A stretch of 64,000 bases of DNA from Cedecea neteri NBRC 105707 = ATCC 33855 (GCF_001571265.1 NZ_BCTL01000007.1:141588-205587); one strand, 5' to 3'. Shown: positions 19,734 to 31,189, counted from the stretch's first letter. The notes: generated from the letters alone by a model not told the origin. Program-made: numbers and translations.

Positions 19734-20354
19734 CTATTGTCGGTCAGTTAGCGCAAAGGTCGGCAGTTTAAGGTGCCAGTAGATGGCCGCCAGGCGAATC
19801 ACCAATGTTACCACCATCCCAATCATACTGGCCTGATCCAGCGGGACGTTAAAGGTATGGTAAGCCGTGGCGTGGACGATACCGCCAATAATACAGGCGG
19901 TGGCGTAAATTTCGGTGCGCAGAATCATCGGGACTTCACGGGCCAGCACGTCGCGGATGATCCCGCCGCCTACGCCGGTGATTACGCCCATGCAGATTGC
20001 AACCAGCGGGCTGGCATGCGCGAGAAAAGCTTTATTGACGCCAATACCCACGAACACCGCCAGGCCGACGGCATCCAGCACGGGAAGCACCCATTTGGGT
20101 AAACGTCGCGGCTGTCGCACCAGGACTATCGTCAGCATGCAGGTCACCATGGCGACCACAAGGTCTGTGGGATCTTTTACCCAGAATACCGGGCCGTTGG
20201 CTAACGCCATATCGCGAATTGTTCCTCCGCCTACCGCGGTAACCACCCCAAGCACCAGCACGCCAAAGGGATCCATCCGCAGCTTTCCGGCCAACAAAAC
20301 GCCGGAAATAGCGAACACGGCGGTACCGACAATATCCAGCCAATAGACCAGCAT
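19734..20354 (-). CDS. yadS: UPF0126 / TRIC-like inner membrane protein YadS
   Basis: YadS is a small inner membrane protein of the UPF0126 family, related to trimeric intracellular cation channels; its physiological role is not established. The 206 residues form about seven hydrophobic segments with an internal duplication. Each half has a glycine-rich motif: GVVTAVGGGTIRDM near residue 36 and GVITGVGGGIIRDVLA near residue 122. It lies 22 bases after btuF and is the last gene of mtnN-btuF-yadS, the order found in E. coli. Confidence 0.9.
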   Translation of the reverse strand: MLVYWLDIVGTAVFAISGVLLAGKLRMDPFGVLVLGVVTAVGGGTIRDMALANGPVFWVKDPTDLVVAMVTCMLTIVLVRQPRRLPKWVLPVLDAVGLAVFVGIGVNKAFLAHASPLVAICMGVITGVGGGIIRDVLAREVPMILRTEIYATACIIGGIVHATAYHTFNVPLDQASMIGMVVTLVIRLAAIYWHLKLPTFALTDRQ

Positions 20355-20376
20355 TTATGACCCTCAGAGCATGACG

Positions 20377-21177
20377 TTAAGCTTTCGCCAGCTCTTCACA
20401 GAGCTGTTTTGCGGCGAGGATAATACGCGGGCCTGAGCGAGTAAACCAGTCATCATTGACGGCAATAACCGGAACTTTCAACTGATTACTCCAGAACTGT
20501 TGTACCGACGGAATATTGCTCGCATCGCCAGAAATAATAATAGCCTGCGGTTTGCGCGTCAGCACCTGTTCACGGCTGACCTGTGGCCAGGGTACCCGGC
20601 TGTCGGCAAAGATATTTTGCCCGCCGCAAAGTTCAACGACTTCGTTCTGAATGGAATCTTTGCTGGTGGTAAACAGGGGCTGCTGGCTGAACTGCAGGAA
20701 TACTTTTTTGCTTTGGCTATGGCCGTAGCGAGATTTTAGCTCGGCAAACTGTCGGGATAACGTGTCAGCCGCCTGGATTGCTTTTTCAGGTGTCGGACTG
20801 AACGGCGCGAGCTGGCGCAGCGCAGCCTCAACGTCAGAGACACTTTTAGGATCCAGCCAGATGACCTTGATCCCCAGCGAAACCAGTTGGTTCACCTGCC
20901 TGTCAGGATTACCGCCGCGCCAGGCCAGTACCGCATCCGGCTTCAGGGCGACGATGCGCTCGAAATTGACGCCTTGCCAGTTAGCTAACTGTTCAATCTG
21001 CTTTGCCTGAGGCGGGTAATCAGAGTAAGCGCTCACCGCAATAGGGGTAATACCGGCGGCGAAGGCCAGTTCGGTATTTGCCGGGGAGAGGGAGATGACC
21101 CGGGGCGCCGCAAACAGCAGCGCCGGGAGGCAAAGGAGCAGGGCGGTGGCCCCGCGCCAAAGGATGAGCTTAGCCAC
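20377..21177 (-). CDS. btuF: vitamin B12 periplasmic binding protein
   Basis: BtuF binds cobalamin in the periplasm and delivers it to BtuCD. The 266 residues equal the E. coli length. It has a signal peptide ([15 protein letters not shown], cleavage near residue 23), then [17 protein letters not shown] and the conserved GGQNIF and VSREQVL segments of the class III fold. The start overlaps the mtnN stop by eight bases, so the two are coupled. Both enzymes touch cobalamin or methionine metabolism, but the link is otherwise unclear. Confidence 0.95.
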   Translation of the reverse strand: MAKLILWRGATALLLCLPALLFAAPRVISLSPANTELAFAAGITPIAVSAYSDYPPQAKQIEQLANWQGVNFERIVALKPDAVLAWRGGNPDRQVNQLVSLGIKVIWLDPKSVSDVEAALRQLAPFSPTPEKAIQAADTLSRQFAELKSRYGHSQSKKVFLQFSQQPLFTTSKDSIQNEVVELCGGQNIFADSRVPWPQVSREQVLTRKPQAIIISGDASNIPSVQQFWSNQLKVPVIAVNDDWFTRSGPRIILAAKQLCEELAKA

Positions 21178-21868
21178 AAGCCAGGTGCTGAACCAGTTTT
21201 TCCACCATCAGAGTGGATTGCTTCGCGGCAACGGCCAGGAACTCTTCAAAGCTGAGGTGAGACTGCTGATCGGCTACGTCGGAGATGGCGCGAACCACCA
21301 CAAATGGCGTATTGAAGTTATGGCAGACGTGGCCGATAGCTGTTGCTTCCATTTCTACCGCAACGGCCTGCGGGAAGTTGTGGCGAATTTTTGCCAGCGC
21401 GACGGAGCCGTTAATAAATGCATCGCCGCTGACGATCAGGCCGCGAACCGCGTGCAGATCCAGCTCTTTAATGCAGGTTTCTGCCGCGTCGATAAGCTTT
21501 TTGTCGGCAACGAAAGCCGCCGGGCAGCCCGCCATCTGGCCATACTCGTAACCGAAAGCGGTGACGTCAGCATCGTGATAGCGCACTTCGTCGGATACCA
21601 CGATATCGCCTACTTTCAGCGTTGGCGCCAGGCCACCCGCTGAACCGGTGTTGATGATCACATCTGGCTTGCAGTGTTCCAGCAGCAGAGTAGCACCCAT
21701 GGCCGCAGAAACTTTGCCGATGCCGGACTTCAGCAGCGCCACTTCAACGCCGTTCAGCGTCCCGGTATAAATTTCACAACCGGCGATGCTCAGAGTGTGA
21801 CGGTTTTCGATTTTGTCACGCAGCAGCGTAACTTCTTCTTCCATTGCACCAATAATGCCTGCTTTCAT
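21170..21868 (-). CDS. mtnN: 5'-methylthioadenosine/S-adenosylhomocysteine nucleosidase
   Basis: MtnN (Pfs) cleaves adenine from methylthioadenosine, S-adenosylhomocysteine and 5'-deoxyadenosine, the products of SAM-using reactions, and feeds AI-2 synthesis. The 232 residues match E. coli. GAMEEEV carries catalytic Glu12 and [11 protein letters not shown] the general acid Asp197; NTGSAGGL and [11 protein letters not shown] bind the nucleoside. The start at complement 21866-21868 (MKAGIIGAM) is the family start; a longer in-frame ORF overlaps dgt and is not used. It is divergent from dgt and heads mtnN-btuF-yadS. Confidence 0.97.
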   Translation of the reverse strand: MKAGIIGAMEEEVTLLRDKIENRHTLSIAGCEIYTGTLNGVEVALLKSGIGKVSAAMGATLLLEHCKPDVIINTGSAGGLAPTLKVGDIVVSDEVRYHDADVTAFGYEYGQMAGCPAAFVADKKLIDAAETCIKELDLHAVRGLIVSGDAFINGSVALAKIRHNFPQAVAVEMEATAIGHVCHNFNTPFVVVRAISDVADQQSHLSFEEFLAVAAKQSTLMVEKLVQHLACG

Positions 21869-21962
21869 AGAGATACTCGCTAATGTGGTGGAACATGACT
21901 CGATTTTCGGGGCATAGTCTATCATGGCAAACAGTCTCCTTATCAACGGAACAGGAGTGGGC

Positions 21963-23477
21963 ATGAGCGAAATAGACTTCCGCAAAAAAATTAACTGGCA
22001 TCGACGCTTCCGCTCGCCCGAAGGAGAGAAGAGCGAACTGGAGATCCTGCGTATCTTCGAAAGCGACCGCGGCAGGATCATTAATTCTCCCGCAATCCGC
22101 CGCCTGCAGCAGAAAACGCAGGTCTTCCCGCTTGAGCGTAATGCTGCCGTGCGTACTCGTCTTACCCATTCGCTGGAGGTGCAGCAGGTCGGGCGCTACA
22201 TTGCCAAGGAGATCCTCAGCCGCCTGAAGGAGCAGAAGGCGCTGGAGAAATATGGCCTTGATGAGCTGACCGGCCCGTTTGAAAGCATAGTGGAAATGGC
22301 CTGCCTGATGCATGACATCGGTAATCCGCCGTTCGGTCATTTTGGCGAGTCGGCGATTAACGACTGGTTCCGCCAGCGTCTGCAGCCGAAAGATAGCGGC
22401 GGGCAGCCCCACAGTGACGATCGCTGCAAGGTGGACGTTTTAAGGCTGCGCGAAGGAGAAGAGGGATTAAATACTTTACGCAGCAAAGTGCGTCAGGACT
22501 TATGCCATTTTGAAGGGAATGCGCAAGGTATTCGGCTGGTACACAGCCTGTTGCGGATGAATCTGACCTGGGCGCAGGTTGGCTGTATCCTCAAGTACAC
22601 CCGCCCGGCCTGGTTTGCTCAAACGCCGCCGGCCAGCCATGCTTATTTAATGAAAAAACCGGGCTTTTACCTGTCGGAAGAAGGGTATATCGCCCGCCTG
22701 CGCAAAGAGCTGGATCTTGGCGAATACAGCCGTTTCCCACTCACCTGGATAATGGAAGCGGCGGACGATATTTCTTACTGTGTGGCCGATCTGGAAGATG
22801 CCGTCGAAAAACGTATTTTCAGCGTCGAGCAGCTGTATCAGCATCTTTGCGATTCATGGGGAGAGCAGGCCAAGGGCGATCTCTTTGAGCTGGTGGTGAA
22901 AGATGCCTGGGAGAAATCCCGCACCAACCAAATGCGGCGCAGTGCGGAAGATCAGTTCTTTATGTACCTGCGTGTCAATACGCTAAACAAACTGGCGCCG
23001 TATGCCGCCCAGCGTTTTATCGACAATTTGCCTGAGATTTATTCCGGCGAGTTCAATCATGCGCTGCTGGAGGACGACAGCCCGTTTGCCCGGCTGCTGG
23101 AGCTGTATAAGCAGGTGGCCGTTCGCCAGGTCTTCAGCCATCCGGATATTGAGCAACTGGAACTGCAGGGATACCGGGTTATCAGCGGTTTACTGGATAT
23201 TTACAGTCCCTTACTCGAGCTTTCAACGGAGGACTTCACGGAGCTGGTGAGTAAGGAAAGCCTGCGTCGCCTGCCTATTGAATCACGCCTTTTCCATAAA
23301 CTTTCGACCAAACATAGGCTTGCCTATGTGGAAGCGGTGAACGCTTTGCATCCGGCAAGTCTTGATTTTTCCGTGTGGGAATACTATTTCCGTGCAAGGC
23401 TTATCCAGGATTACATCAGTGGAATGACCGATTTATATGCCTGGGATGAGTATCGACGCCTGATGGCGGTGGAGTGA
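21963..23477 (+). CDS. dgt: deoxyguanosinetriphosphate triphosphohydrolase
   Basis: Dgt hydrolyses dGTP to deoxyguanosine and triphosphate and so lowers the dGTP pool. It is an HD-domain enzyme: [12 protein letters not shown] near residue 65 and [16 protein letters not shown] near residue 115 hold the metal ligands, with [11 protein letters not shown] further on. The ATG at 21963 ([15 protein letters not shown]) follows AGGAG and gives 504 residues (505 in E. coli). Upstream in-frame codons to 21924 are not conserved. degP follows after 141 bases with its own promoter. Confidence 0.97.
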   Translation: MSEIDFRKKINWHRRFRSPEGEKSELEILRIFESDRGRIINSPAIRRLQQKTQVFPLERNAAVRTRLTHSLEVQQVGRYIAKEILSRLKEQKALEKYGLDELTGPFESIVEMACLMHDIGNPPFGHFGESAINDWFRQRLQPKDSGGQPHSDDRCKVDVLRLREGEEGLNTLRSKVRQDLCHFEGNAQGIRLVHSLLRMNLTWAQVGCILKYTRPAWFAQTPPASHAYLMKKPGFYLSEEGYIARLRKELDLGEYSRFPLTWIMEAADDISYCVADLEDAVEKRIFSVEQLYQHLCDSWGEQAKGDLFELVVKDAWEKSRTNQMRRSAEDQFFMYLRVNTLNKLAPYAAQRFIDNLPEIYSGEFNHALLEDDSPFARLLELYKQVAVRQVFSHPDIEQLELQGYRVISGLLDIYSPLLELSTEDFTELVSKESLRRLPIESRLFHKLSTKHRLAYVEAVNALHPASLDFSVWEYYFRARLIQDYISGMTDLYAWDEYRRLMAVE

Positions 23478-23540
23478 GGTTTTCGCGAGTTTTGTAAAGA
23501 TGACCAATAAATTTTTACTTTTTCCATGCACTTAAGCGCT

Positions 23541-23567
23541 GAACTTAGCGCGTAAACTTCACTCTGA
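23541..23567 (+). promoter_or_regulatory. sigma-E promoter of degP
   Basis: GAACTT (23541-23546), a spacer of exactly 16 bases and TCTGA (23563-23567) match the sigma-E consensus GGAACTT-N16-TCTGA, missing only the first G. The site lies 51 bases before the degP ATG. E. coli degP is a classic sigma-E gene that is also activated by CpxR. Confidence 0.9.
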
Positions 23568-23618
23568 ATGGTGTACCAACACAGCAATTTTGCGTTATTT
23601 GAAAGTTGAGATGATTCC

Positions 23619-25061
23619 ATGAAAAAAACCACGTTAGCAATGAGTGCGCTGGCTCTTAGTCTGGGTTTGGCGCTGAGTCCGATGTCTGCCTCCGCCGCTG
23701 AGACGGCCTCTTCCGCATCTGCTGCGCAGCCGCTGCCAAGCCTTGCGCCGATGCTGGAGCAGGTAATGCCTTCAGTGGTGAGTATCAACGTTGAAGGGAG
23801 CACAACGGTAAATACTCCGCGTATGGGGCGTAATTTCCAGCAATTCTTCGGTGATAACTCGCCATTCTGCCAGGACGGTTCGCCGTTCCAAAGTTCACCT
23901 TTCTGTCAGGGCGGTGGCGCCCAGGGTGGGGGTGACGGCGGCAGCCAACAGCAGAAATTTATGGCCCTGGGTTCTGGCGTCATTATTGACGCAGCGAAAG
24001 GCTATGTCGTCACCAATAACCACGTGGTGGATAACGCCAGCGTGATCAAAGTTCAATTGAGCGATGGCCGCAAGTTTGACGCCAAAGTGGTGGGTAAAGA
24101 CCCGCGCTCAGATATTGCGCTTATTCAGCTGCAGGATCCTAAAAACCTGACGGCGATTAAAATTGCCGACTCCGACGCGCTGCGCGTAGGGGATTACACA
24201 GTAGCCATTGGTAACCCGTATGGCCTGGGCGAAACCGTGACCTCCGGTATCGTTTCTGCGCTGGGCCGTAGCGGCCTGAACGTTGAAAACTACGAGAACT
24301 TTATCCAGACCGATGCGGCGATTAACCGCGGTAACTCCGGAGGGGCGCTGGTTAACCTGAACGGTGAGCTTATCGGCATCAACACCGCGATTCTGGCACC
24401 GGACGGCGGCAACATCGGTATCGGCTTCGCTATTCCGAGCAACATGGTGAAAAACCTGACCGCTCAGATGGTGCAGTACGGCCAGGTTCGTCGCGGCGAG
24501 TTGGGGATTATGGGCACCGAACTCAACTCCGAGCTGGCGAAAGCGATGAAAGTCGACGCTCAGCGTGGCGCGTTTGTCAGCCAGGTCATGCCGAACTCTT
24601 CCGCGGCTAAAGCCGGGATCAAAGCAGGTGATGTGATCACCTCTCTGAACGGGAAGGCGATCAGCAGCTTTGCGGCACTGCGCGCAGAAGTTGGTTCTAT
24701 GCCGGTGGGCAGCAAAATCTCTCTGGGCCTGTTGCGTGACGGCAAGCCGGTGACGGTCAGCCTGGAGCTGCAGCAAAGCACTCAGAATCAGGTTGATGCC
24801 GCCACTATCTTTACCGGTATTGAAGGCGCTGAGATGAGCAATCGAGGCGGAAAAGACCAGAAAGGTGTACAGGTCACCAGCGTGAAGCCAAATACCCCGG
24901 CAGCGCGTATTGGCCTGAAAAAAGGTGACATTATCGTCGGCGTGAACCAACAGGCGGTGAACAATATCGCCGAACTGCGTAAAGTGATGGACAGCAAACC
25001 GTCGGTGATGGCGCTGAGCATTCAGCGTGGTGATTCGCAGATTTACCTGTTGATGCAGTAA
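23619..25061 (+). CDS. degP: periplasmic serine endoprotease DegP (HtrA)
   Basis: DegP degrades or refolds misfolded envelope proteins in the periplasm. It has a signal peptide (1-26, ending SASA), a protease domain with triad His135 (TNNHVV), Asp165 (PRSDIAL) and Ser240 (GNSGGAL), and two PDZ domains (about 285-375 and 390-475). The 480 residues exceed E. coli's 474; four of the extra residues lie before the triad, in or near the cysteine-containing, glycine-rich LA loop (PFCQDGSPF ... FCQGGGAQGGG). Regulated by sigma-E from the promoter at 23541; a strong terminator follows. Confidence 0.97.
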   Translation: MKKTTLAMSALALSLGLALSPMSASAAETASSASAAQPLPSLAPMLEQVMPSVVSINVEGSTTVNTPRMGRNFQQFFGDNSPFCQDGSPFQSSPFCQGGGAQGGGDGGSQQQKFMALGSGVIIDAAKGYVVTNNHVVDNASVIKVQLSDGRKFDAKVVGKDPRSDIALIQLQDPKNLTAIKIADSDALRVGDYTVAIGNPYGLGETVTSGIVSALGRSGLNVENYENFIQTDAAINRGNSGGALVNLNGELIGINTAILAPDGGNIGIGFAIPSNMVKNLTAQMVQYGQVRRGELGIMGTELNSELAKAMKVDAQRGAFVSQVMPNSSAAKAGIKAGDVITSLNGKAISSFAALRAEVGSMPVGSKISLGLLRDGKPVTVSLELQQSTQNQVDAATIFTGIEGAEMSNRGGKDQKGVQVTSVKPNTPAARIGLKKGDIIVGVNQQAVNNIAELRKVMDSKPSVMALSIQRGDSQIYLLMQ

Positions 25062-25077
25062 TCTTCGTGTAGAGCTG

Positions 25078-25105
25078 AAAAGGGCCGCGTTTGCGGCCCT
25101 TTTTT
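25078..25105 (+). terminator. rho-independent terminator of degP
   Basis: GGGCCGC, loop GTTT and GCGGCCC form a 7-pair GC stem flanked by AAAA and six T residues, 20 bases after the degP stop. It lies before the convergent yaeH stop. Confidence 0.95.
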
Positions 25106-25118
25106 ATAGGTTACTGGA

Positions 25119-25508
25119 CTACTTGTTGCGGGTCAGTTTTTCCAGATCGGATTCAATTTCGCTGATCTTGTTGGTCACAACGGACTCGAGGTGGCGCAGA
25201 TCGTCGAGGATCTTACGCTTCAGATCGACTTCGGTGCGATCGCGCTGGCAAAGCTGATCGAGTTCATCGATGACATAGCGCAGGTTGGGGCTGATCTCCT
25301 GCACTTCTTTGTAGCCCTGGCCTACGCCATCGGCCACCACGGTTTTGCGCTGGCGTGGGTATTTAAACTTCACGCTTTTGGCAAAAAACTCGCCCTTATC
25401 CTTCTGGAAATAGACTTTCAGGATATCGTTGTTGGCTTCCTGCCGGAGGCTGTAACGATCGATTTCATCAGGATTGGTAATACCCAGACTTTTTAAATTA
25501 TCGTACAT
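25119..25508 (-). CDS. yaeH: UPF0325 family protein YaeH
   Basis: YaeH is a conserved small cytosolic protein of unknown function (UPF0325). The 129 residues match E. coli YaeH almost throughout, from [22 protein letters not shown] to the C-terminal helical, charged stretch [25 protein letters not shown], which has a short coiled-coil pattern. It lies between degP and dapD; in E. coli cdaR and yaeI also lie in this interval and are absent here. Confidence 0.93.
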   Translation of the reverse strand: MYDNLKSLGITNPDEIDRYSLRQEANNDILKVYFQKDKGEFFAKSVKFKYPRQRKTVVADGVGQGYKEVQEISPNLRYVIDELDQLCQRDRTEVDLKRKILDDLRHLESVVTNKISEIESDLEKLTRNK

Positions 25509-25580
25509 AAGCGGTACCCTTCAATATCAATAACCATTAGAGAATTAACGGAAAATTCCTTTTCCGCTAGTGCCAGATGC

Positions 25581-25606
25581 AAAAAAGGCGGGATAACCCG
25601 CCTTTT
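25581..25606 (-). terminator. rho-independent terminator of dapD
   Basis: On the minus strand AAAAGGCGGG, loop TTAT and CCCGCC run into six T residues, 12 bases after the dapD stop. The stem has six or more GC pairs. Confidence 0.92.
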
Positions 25607-25618
25607 GGTGCAAAAAAC

Positions 25619-26443
25619 TTAGTCGATGGTACGCAGCAGTTCGTTGATGCCCACTTTACCGCGGGTTTTGGCATCCACTTTCTTCACGATCACCGCACAG
25701 TACAGGCTGTAAGAGCCGTCTTTAGAAGGCAGGTTGCCGGAAACGACAACGGAGCCTGCTGGTACACGGCCATAGTGGACTTCACCGGTTTCACGGTCAT
25801 AGATACGTGTGCTCTGGCCGATGTAAACGCCCATGGAGATCACGGAACCTTCTTCAACGATAACGCCTTCAACCACTTCAGAACGCGCGCCGATAAAGCA
25901 GTTGTCTTCGATGATAGTTGGATTGGCCTGCAGCGGCTCCAGCACGCCACCAATACCGACACCGCCGGACAGGTGAACGTTTTTACCGATCTGCGCGCAA
26001 GAGCCTACGGTTGCCCAGGTGTCGACCATGGTACCTTCATCAACATAGGCCCCGATATTGACGTAGGAAGGCATCAGCACGGTATTGCGTGCAATGAAGG
26101 CACCCTGGCGAACTGCCGCCGGCGGCACAACGCGGAAACCTTCTTTCTGGAAACGCGCTTCGTCGTAGTCGGCGAATTTCATCGGGACTTTATCGAAATA
26201 GCGGCTTTCAGCACCTTCGATCACTTTGTTGTCGTTAATGCGGAAAGAAAGCAGCACCGCCTTCTTCAGCCACTGGTGGGTGACCCACTGACCATCAATT
26301 TTTTCAGCAACGCGCAGCGCACCGCTGTCGAGCAGGGCAATCACCTGATTTACCGCTTCGCGGGTCACGGTATCAACATTTGCCGGGGTGATCTCGGCGC
26401 GACGCTCGAAAGCGGATTCGATTACATTTTGTAGCTGCTGCAT
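25619..26443 (-). CDS. dapD: 2,3,4,5-tetrahydropyridine-2,6-dicarboxylate N-succinyltransferase
   Basis: DapD transfers succinyl from succinyl-CoA to tetrahydrodipicolinate in the lysine/diaminopimelate pathway. The 274-residue protein is a left-handed beta-helix trimer enzyme: hexapeptide repeats run from about residue 105 to 230 ([26 protein letters not shown], then [11 protein letters not shown]). I chose ATG at complement 26441-26443 ([15 protein letters not shown]), as in E. coli; an ATG nine bases upstream would add MFI. glnD lies upstream on the same strand, 97 bases away. Confidence 0.97.
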   Translation of the reverse strand: MQQLQNVIESAFERRAEITPANVDTVTREAVNQVIALLDSGALRVAEKIDGQWVTHQWLKKAVLLSFRINDNKVIEGAESRYFDKVPMKFADYDEARFQKEGFRVVPPAAVRQGAFIARNTVLMPSYVNIGAYVDEGTMVDTWATVGSCAQIGKNVHLSGGVGIGGVLEPLQANPTIIEDNCFIGARSEVVEGVIVEEGSVISMGVYIGQSTRIYDRETGEVHYGRVPAGSVVVSGNLPSKDGSYSLYCAVIVKKVDAKTRGKVGINELLRTID

Positions 26444-26540
26444 GATGAACATTTCCTGATTGTGACTTACCTTTCAACTTTTGGGCGACAATCAGCTTGA
26501 CTGTCGCTCTCGGGCTAAAAAGGTAAAAAATAAAAGACCG

Positions 26541-29213
26541 TTATTTATCGTTTGGATTAAGGGCCGCTGTCAACCGTTGCTGCACTTCCTGCTGGAGCAC
26601 ATTATTAAGCGCACGCCGGTCTGCGGTCGCGATTATAAATAAATCTTCTACTCGCTCACCAATTGTCGTAATTCTTGCCCCATAGAGCGAAATGCCCAGG
26701 TCGGCGAACACTTCGCCCACCCTGGCCAAAAGGCCTGGCTGATCGAGCGCAATCAGCTCAAGGAACGTTCGCCGGTCGGTATGAGTTGGCAGGAAATTGA
26801 CTTCGGTATCGACGGTAAAGTGGCGCAGTTTTGCCGACTGACGGCGTGGCTGTGGCGGCTGCCAGGTCGTCTGAGTAATTGCCTGTTCGAGACTGTGGCG
26901 AATAACATTGTGTCGGTCAATCGACAGCGGGCTGCCGTCGGGCTCGAGCACGATAAAGGTGTCCATCGCCATGCCGTCGCGGGTCGTGAAGATCTGCGCG
27001 TCGTGCACGCTGAGATTACGGCGATCCAGTTCGGCACAGACGGCGGCAAAAAGATAAGGCCTGTCCGGGCTCCAGATAAAAATCTCCGTGCCACCGCGCG
27101 TTGCCTGCGGGCTAAGCAGGATCATCGGCTGGCTGAGATCGTGCTTCAGCAAATGCCGCGCATGCCACGCAATCTGGTTTGGCGTGTGGCGAACAAAATA
27201 GTTCGCCCGGCAGCGCGCCCAGATGTGGTGCAGGGCTTCCTCATTAATGTTGTCCATCCGCAGCAGCGCAAGCGCCTGAAGCTGGTGGTGGCGAACGCGT
27301 TCGCGCATGTCCGGGCTGTTCTGCATCCCTCGGCGCAGCTGTTTCTCGGTGGCGAAGTACAGTTCACGCAGCAGGCTTTGCTTCCAGCTATTCCACAGCG
27401 TTTCGTTGGTCGCACAGATATCCGCCACCGTCAGGCAGACCAGATAGCGCAGGCGATTTTCGGTCTGAACCTCTTCGGCAAACTGTTTAATCACTTCAGG
27501 ATCCTGAATATCACGGCGCTGGGCGGTGACGGACATCAACAGATGCTGGCGGACCAGCCACGCAACCAGCTGGGTTTCCCGCGAGTTCAGCCCGTGAAGC
27601 TCGGCAAACTTCAGCACGTCCTGCGCGCCCAGCACGGAATGATCGCCGCCTCGCCCTTTGGCGATATCGTGGAATAGGGCGGCGATTAAAATCAGCTCCG
27701 GGTGCGACAGGCGAGGCCAGAGATCGACGCACAGCGGATGCTTCGAGCGAGTTTCTTCTTTAGCGAAGCTTTCCAGTTTTTGCAGGACGCGGATGGTGTG
27801 TTCGTCCACCGTGTAGGCGTGGAACAGGTCGAACTGCATCTGGCCAACGATGTGCGACCACTGTGGCATATAGGCCCACAGCACGCTATGCCGGTGCATC
27901 GGCACCAGCGCACGGCTTACCGCGCCTGGGTGACGCAGCATCACGAGGAACAGCTCGCGGGCTTCCGGAATGTAGCAAAGCGGCTGGGTCAGGTGACGGC
28001 GGGCGTGGCGTAGATGGCGCAGGGTGGTTGAGTAAATGCCGGTGATGTCGCGATTACGCACCATCATGTAGAACATACGCAAGATAGCCTGCGGCTCGCG
28101 CATAAACAGGGTTTCGTCCCGCAGATCGATAAGCGTGCCGCGTAGCTGGAAGTCATCGTCCAGCGGGCGCGGTTTTTCGCTGGCGTCCAGCGCCAGAATG
28201 GCTTCGTCGAACAGCTGCAAAAGCATCTGGTTCAGCTCGCCCACGCGGCGGGTAACGCGGTAGAAATCCTTCATCATGTGCTCGACCGGCTCGTTGCCTT
28301 CGCCGCTGTAGTGCAGGCGCTGGGCTACGCTAAGCTGGCGGTCAAACAGCAGGCGGTTGTCGTAGCGGTTAACCTCGAGGTGCAGAGCAAAGCGAATGCG
28401 CCACAGCAAATGCTGACATTCATCGAGCTCTTTGCGCTCCGCTTCGGTCAGGAAGCCAAAGTCGACCATTTCCCCCATGGAGGTAGCGCCGAAGTGACGG
28501 CGGGCCACCCACTGCAGCGTGTGAATATCGCGCAGGCCGCCGGGGCTGCTTTTGATGTCGGGTTCAAGGTTGTAGCTGGTGCCGTGGTAGCGCTGGTGGC
28601 GCTCGTTTTGCTCTTCAACTTTGGCGGCAAAGAACTTTGCTGATGGCCAGAAGCCTTCGCTGAAGATATGTTTTTGGAGTTCAAGGAACAGAGCTACGTC
28701 GCCAATTAACAGGCGAGACTCGATAAGGTTAGTGGCCACCGTCAGGTCTGATAAGCCTTCCAGCAGGCATTCTTCCAGCGTACGTACGCTGTGGCCGACT
28801 TCCAGCTTCACGTCCCAAAGCAAGGTCAGCAGCTCGCCGATTTTTTGCGCCTGGGCGTCGGTCAGCCGCTTGCGGCTTAGGATCAGCAGATCGATATCCG
28901 ACAGCGGGTGTAGCTCGGCGCGACCATAGCCGCCCACGGCAACCAGCGCGGCTTCCGGAACATCGGCAAAGCCGTAAGCTATCCACAGCCGCTGTAGCAG
29001 CTGATCGATAAATTCGGTGCGGGCTTCAATGAGCCGTTCAGCGGAAATGCCGCTATCGAAGGCCGTGCCCAGCCATTTCTGGAAAGTATCTAAGTGCGAC
29101 TTGATATCCGCGCAATTAAGTTCGGCTTCCTGCCAACTGTTTGGATAGTCCGGCTGGCCGGCGATCTCGGGTTCGGTGGTGTTGGCAAACTGCTCTGGCA
29201 AAGCTGGACTCAT
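26541..29213 (-). CDS. glnD: bifunctional uridylyltransferase/uridylyl-removing enzyme GlnD
   Basis: GlnD senses glutamine and adds or removes UMP on the PII proteins GlnB and GlnK, setting nitrogen regulation. The 890 residues equal the E. coli length. Domains in order: nucleotidyltransferase with [20 protein letters not shown] (about 90-110), the linked helical region, an HD phosphohydrolase domain with [15 protein letters not shown] (about residue 510), and two C-terminal ACT domains ([50 protein letters not shown]). It lies between map and dapD, as in E. coli. Confidence 0.98.
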   Translation of the reverse strand: MSPALPEQFANTTEPEIAGQPDYPNSWQEAELNCADIKSHLDTFQKWLGTAFDSGISAERLIEARTEFIDQLLQRLWIAYGFADVPEAALVAVGGYGRAELHPLSDIDLLILSRKRLTDAQAQKIGELLTLLWDVKLEVGHSVRTLEECLLEGLSDLTVATNLIESRLLIGDVALFLELQKHIFSEGFWPSAKFFAAKVEEQNERHQRYHGTSYNLEPDIKSSPGGLRDIHTLQWVARRHFGATSMGEMVDFGFLTEAERKELDECQHLLWRIRFALHLEVNRYDNRLLFDRQLSVAQRLHYSGEGNEPVEHMMKDFYRVTRRVGELNQMLLQLFDEAILALDASEKPRPLDDDFQLRGTLIDLRDETLFMREPQAILRMFYMMVRNRDITGIYSTTLRHLRHARRHLTQPLCYIPEARELFLVMLRHPGAVSRALVPMHRHSVLWAYMPQWSHIVGQMQFDLFHAYTVDEHTIRVLQKLESFAKEETRSKHPLCVDLWPRLSHPELILIAALFHDIAKGRGGDHSVLGAQDVLKFAELHGLNSRETQLVAWLVRQHLLMSVTAQRRDIQDPEVIKQFAEEVQTENRLRYLVCLTVADICATNETLWNSWKQSLLRELYFATEKQLRRGMQNSPDMRERVRHHQLQALALLRMDNINEEALHHIWARCRANYFVRHTPNQIAWHARHLLKHDLSQPMILLSPQATRGGTEIFIWSPDRPYLFAAVCAELDRRNLSVHDAQIFTTRDGMAMDTFIVLEPDGSPLSIDRHNVIRHSLEQAITQTTWQPPQPRRQSAKLRHFTVDTEVNFLPTHTDRRTFLELIALDQPGLLARVGEVFADLGISLYGARITTIGERVEDLFIIATADRRALNNVLQQEVQQRLTAALNPNDK

Positions 29214-29227
29214 AGTGCGCTACCCAT

Positions 29228-29253
29228 AAAAAAAGCCGGCTCAGGGCCGGCTT
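29228..29253 (-). terminator. rho-independent terminator of map
   Basis: On the minus strand AAGCCGGC, loop CCTGA and GCCGGCTT run into seven T residues in total, 25 bases after the map stop and just before glnD. Confidence 0.92.
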
Positions 29254-29277
29254 AGATTGCTGACTGACGTCAGGGCA

Positions 29278-30072
29278 TCATTCGTTATGCGAAATCACTG
29301 CAGGGATGGTGTCATCTTTACGCAGGGTCATAATCTCGCAGCCGTTCTCCGTCACCACAATAGTATGCTCGTATTGAGCAGACAAGCTGCGATCTTTGGT
29401 TTTCACCGTCCAGCCGTCTTTCATGGTGCGAATGCGGTAATCACCGGCGTTGACCATAGGTTCGATGGTGAAGGTCATGCCTGGCTGAAGCACTACGCCG
29501 CCGTCATCTGCGTCGTAGTGAAGAACCTGTGGTTCTTCATGGAACACGCGGCCAATGCCGTGACCGCAGTACTCGCGCACAACGGAGAAACCTTCAGCTT
29601 CAACGAACTTCTGGATAGCCGCGCCAAGGGTGCGCAGACGGATGCCCGGCTTCACCATGCGCAGAGCCAGATAAAGGCTTTCCTGGGTGATACGGCACAG
29701 GCGTTCGCCAAGAATCGTTGGGTTACCTACGATGAACATCTTTGAGGTGTCGCCGTGGTATTCGTCTTTAATAACGGTAACGTCGATGTTGACGATATCG
29801 CCGTCTTTCAGCACTTTTTCATCGTCCGGAATGCCATGGCAAACCACTTCGTTGATAGAGATACAGACGGATTTTGGGAAGCCGTGATAGCCCAGGCAAG
29901 CGGAGATAGCCTGCTGTTCATTCACGATGTAATCATTACAGATGCGATCCAGCTCGCCGGTGGTGATACCCGGTTTTACGTGGGATTCGATCATTTCCAG
30001 CACTTCGGCAGCCAGGCGGCCAGCGACGCGCATTTTTTCGATTTCTTCAGGTGTCTTAATTGAGATAGCCAT
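29278..30072 (-). CDS. map: methionine aminopeptidase, type I
   Basis: Map removes the initiator methionine from nascent proteins when the second residue is small. The 264 residues match E. coli Map. The five metal ligands are visible: two aspartates in NIDVTVIKDEYHGDTS, the histidine in CGHGIGRVFHEE, and the glutamates of TIEPMVN and YEHTIVV. It is divergent from rpsB across a 313-base gap. Confidence 0.98.
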   Translation of the reverse strand: MAISIKTPEEIEKMRVAGRLAAEVLEMIESHVKPGITTGELDRICNDYIVNEQQAISACLGYHGFPKSVCISINEVVCHGIPDDEKVLKDGDIVNIDVTVIKDEYHGDTSKMFIVGNPTILGERLCRITQESLYLALRMVKPGIRLRTLGAAIQKFVEAEGFSVVREYCGHGIGRVFHEEPQVLHYDADDGGVVLQPGMTFTIEPMVNAGDYRIRTMKDGWTVKTKDRSLSAQYEHTIVVTENGCEIMTLRKDDTIPAVISHNE

Positions 30073-30195
30073 ATCAGATCCGCAGATGTCGATAACGTCG
30101 ACATGAAATGAGCAGGGGAGTTGCTGTAATGGTATCAGGGGGGGCGTCTCCCTGCAAAATTGAGAATCATCGAGTGCGCATCACGGCAACAACTA

Positions 30196-30225
30196 TTGGA
30201 GTCTGAGCGCCGTTTATGGTATAAA
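30196..30225 (+). promoter_or_regulatory. rpsB promoter with GC-rich discriminator
   Basis: TTGGAG (30196-30201), an 18-base spacer and TATAAA (30220-30225) form a good sigma-70 promoter. The bases after the -10 (GCGCGCC) are GC-rich, the pattern of promoters repressed by ppGpp and DksA. dksA itself lies in this window. Confidence 0.75.
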
Positions 30226-30231
30226 GCGCGC

Positions 30232-31111
<880 letters not shown>

Positions 31112-31162
31112 TAAGGCACGCTCGCTAGAGCCCTTATTTAACCAGGTAGTATCTCGTTTGGT

Positions 31163-31189
31163 TAGGGGCCTTTTTATGGCCCCTTTTTC
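31163..31189 (+). terminator. rpsB-tsf intergenic attenuator
   Basis: GGGGCC, loop TTTTTAT and GGCCCC are followed by TTTTT. It has the form of a terminator, but tsf follows 58 bases later without an obvious promoter, so it probably works as a partial terminator that sets the S2 to EF-Ts ratio, as proposed for E. coli. Confidence 0.85.

Noticed and set aside
25577..26434. 285-residue plus-strand frame opposite dapD
   Set aside because: It mirrors the dapD coding sequence almost exactly and has no homology that I recognise.
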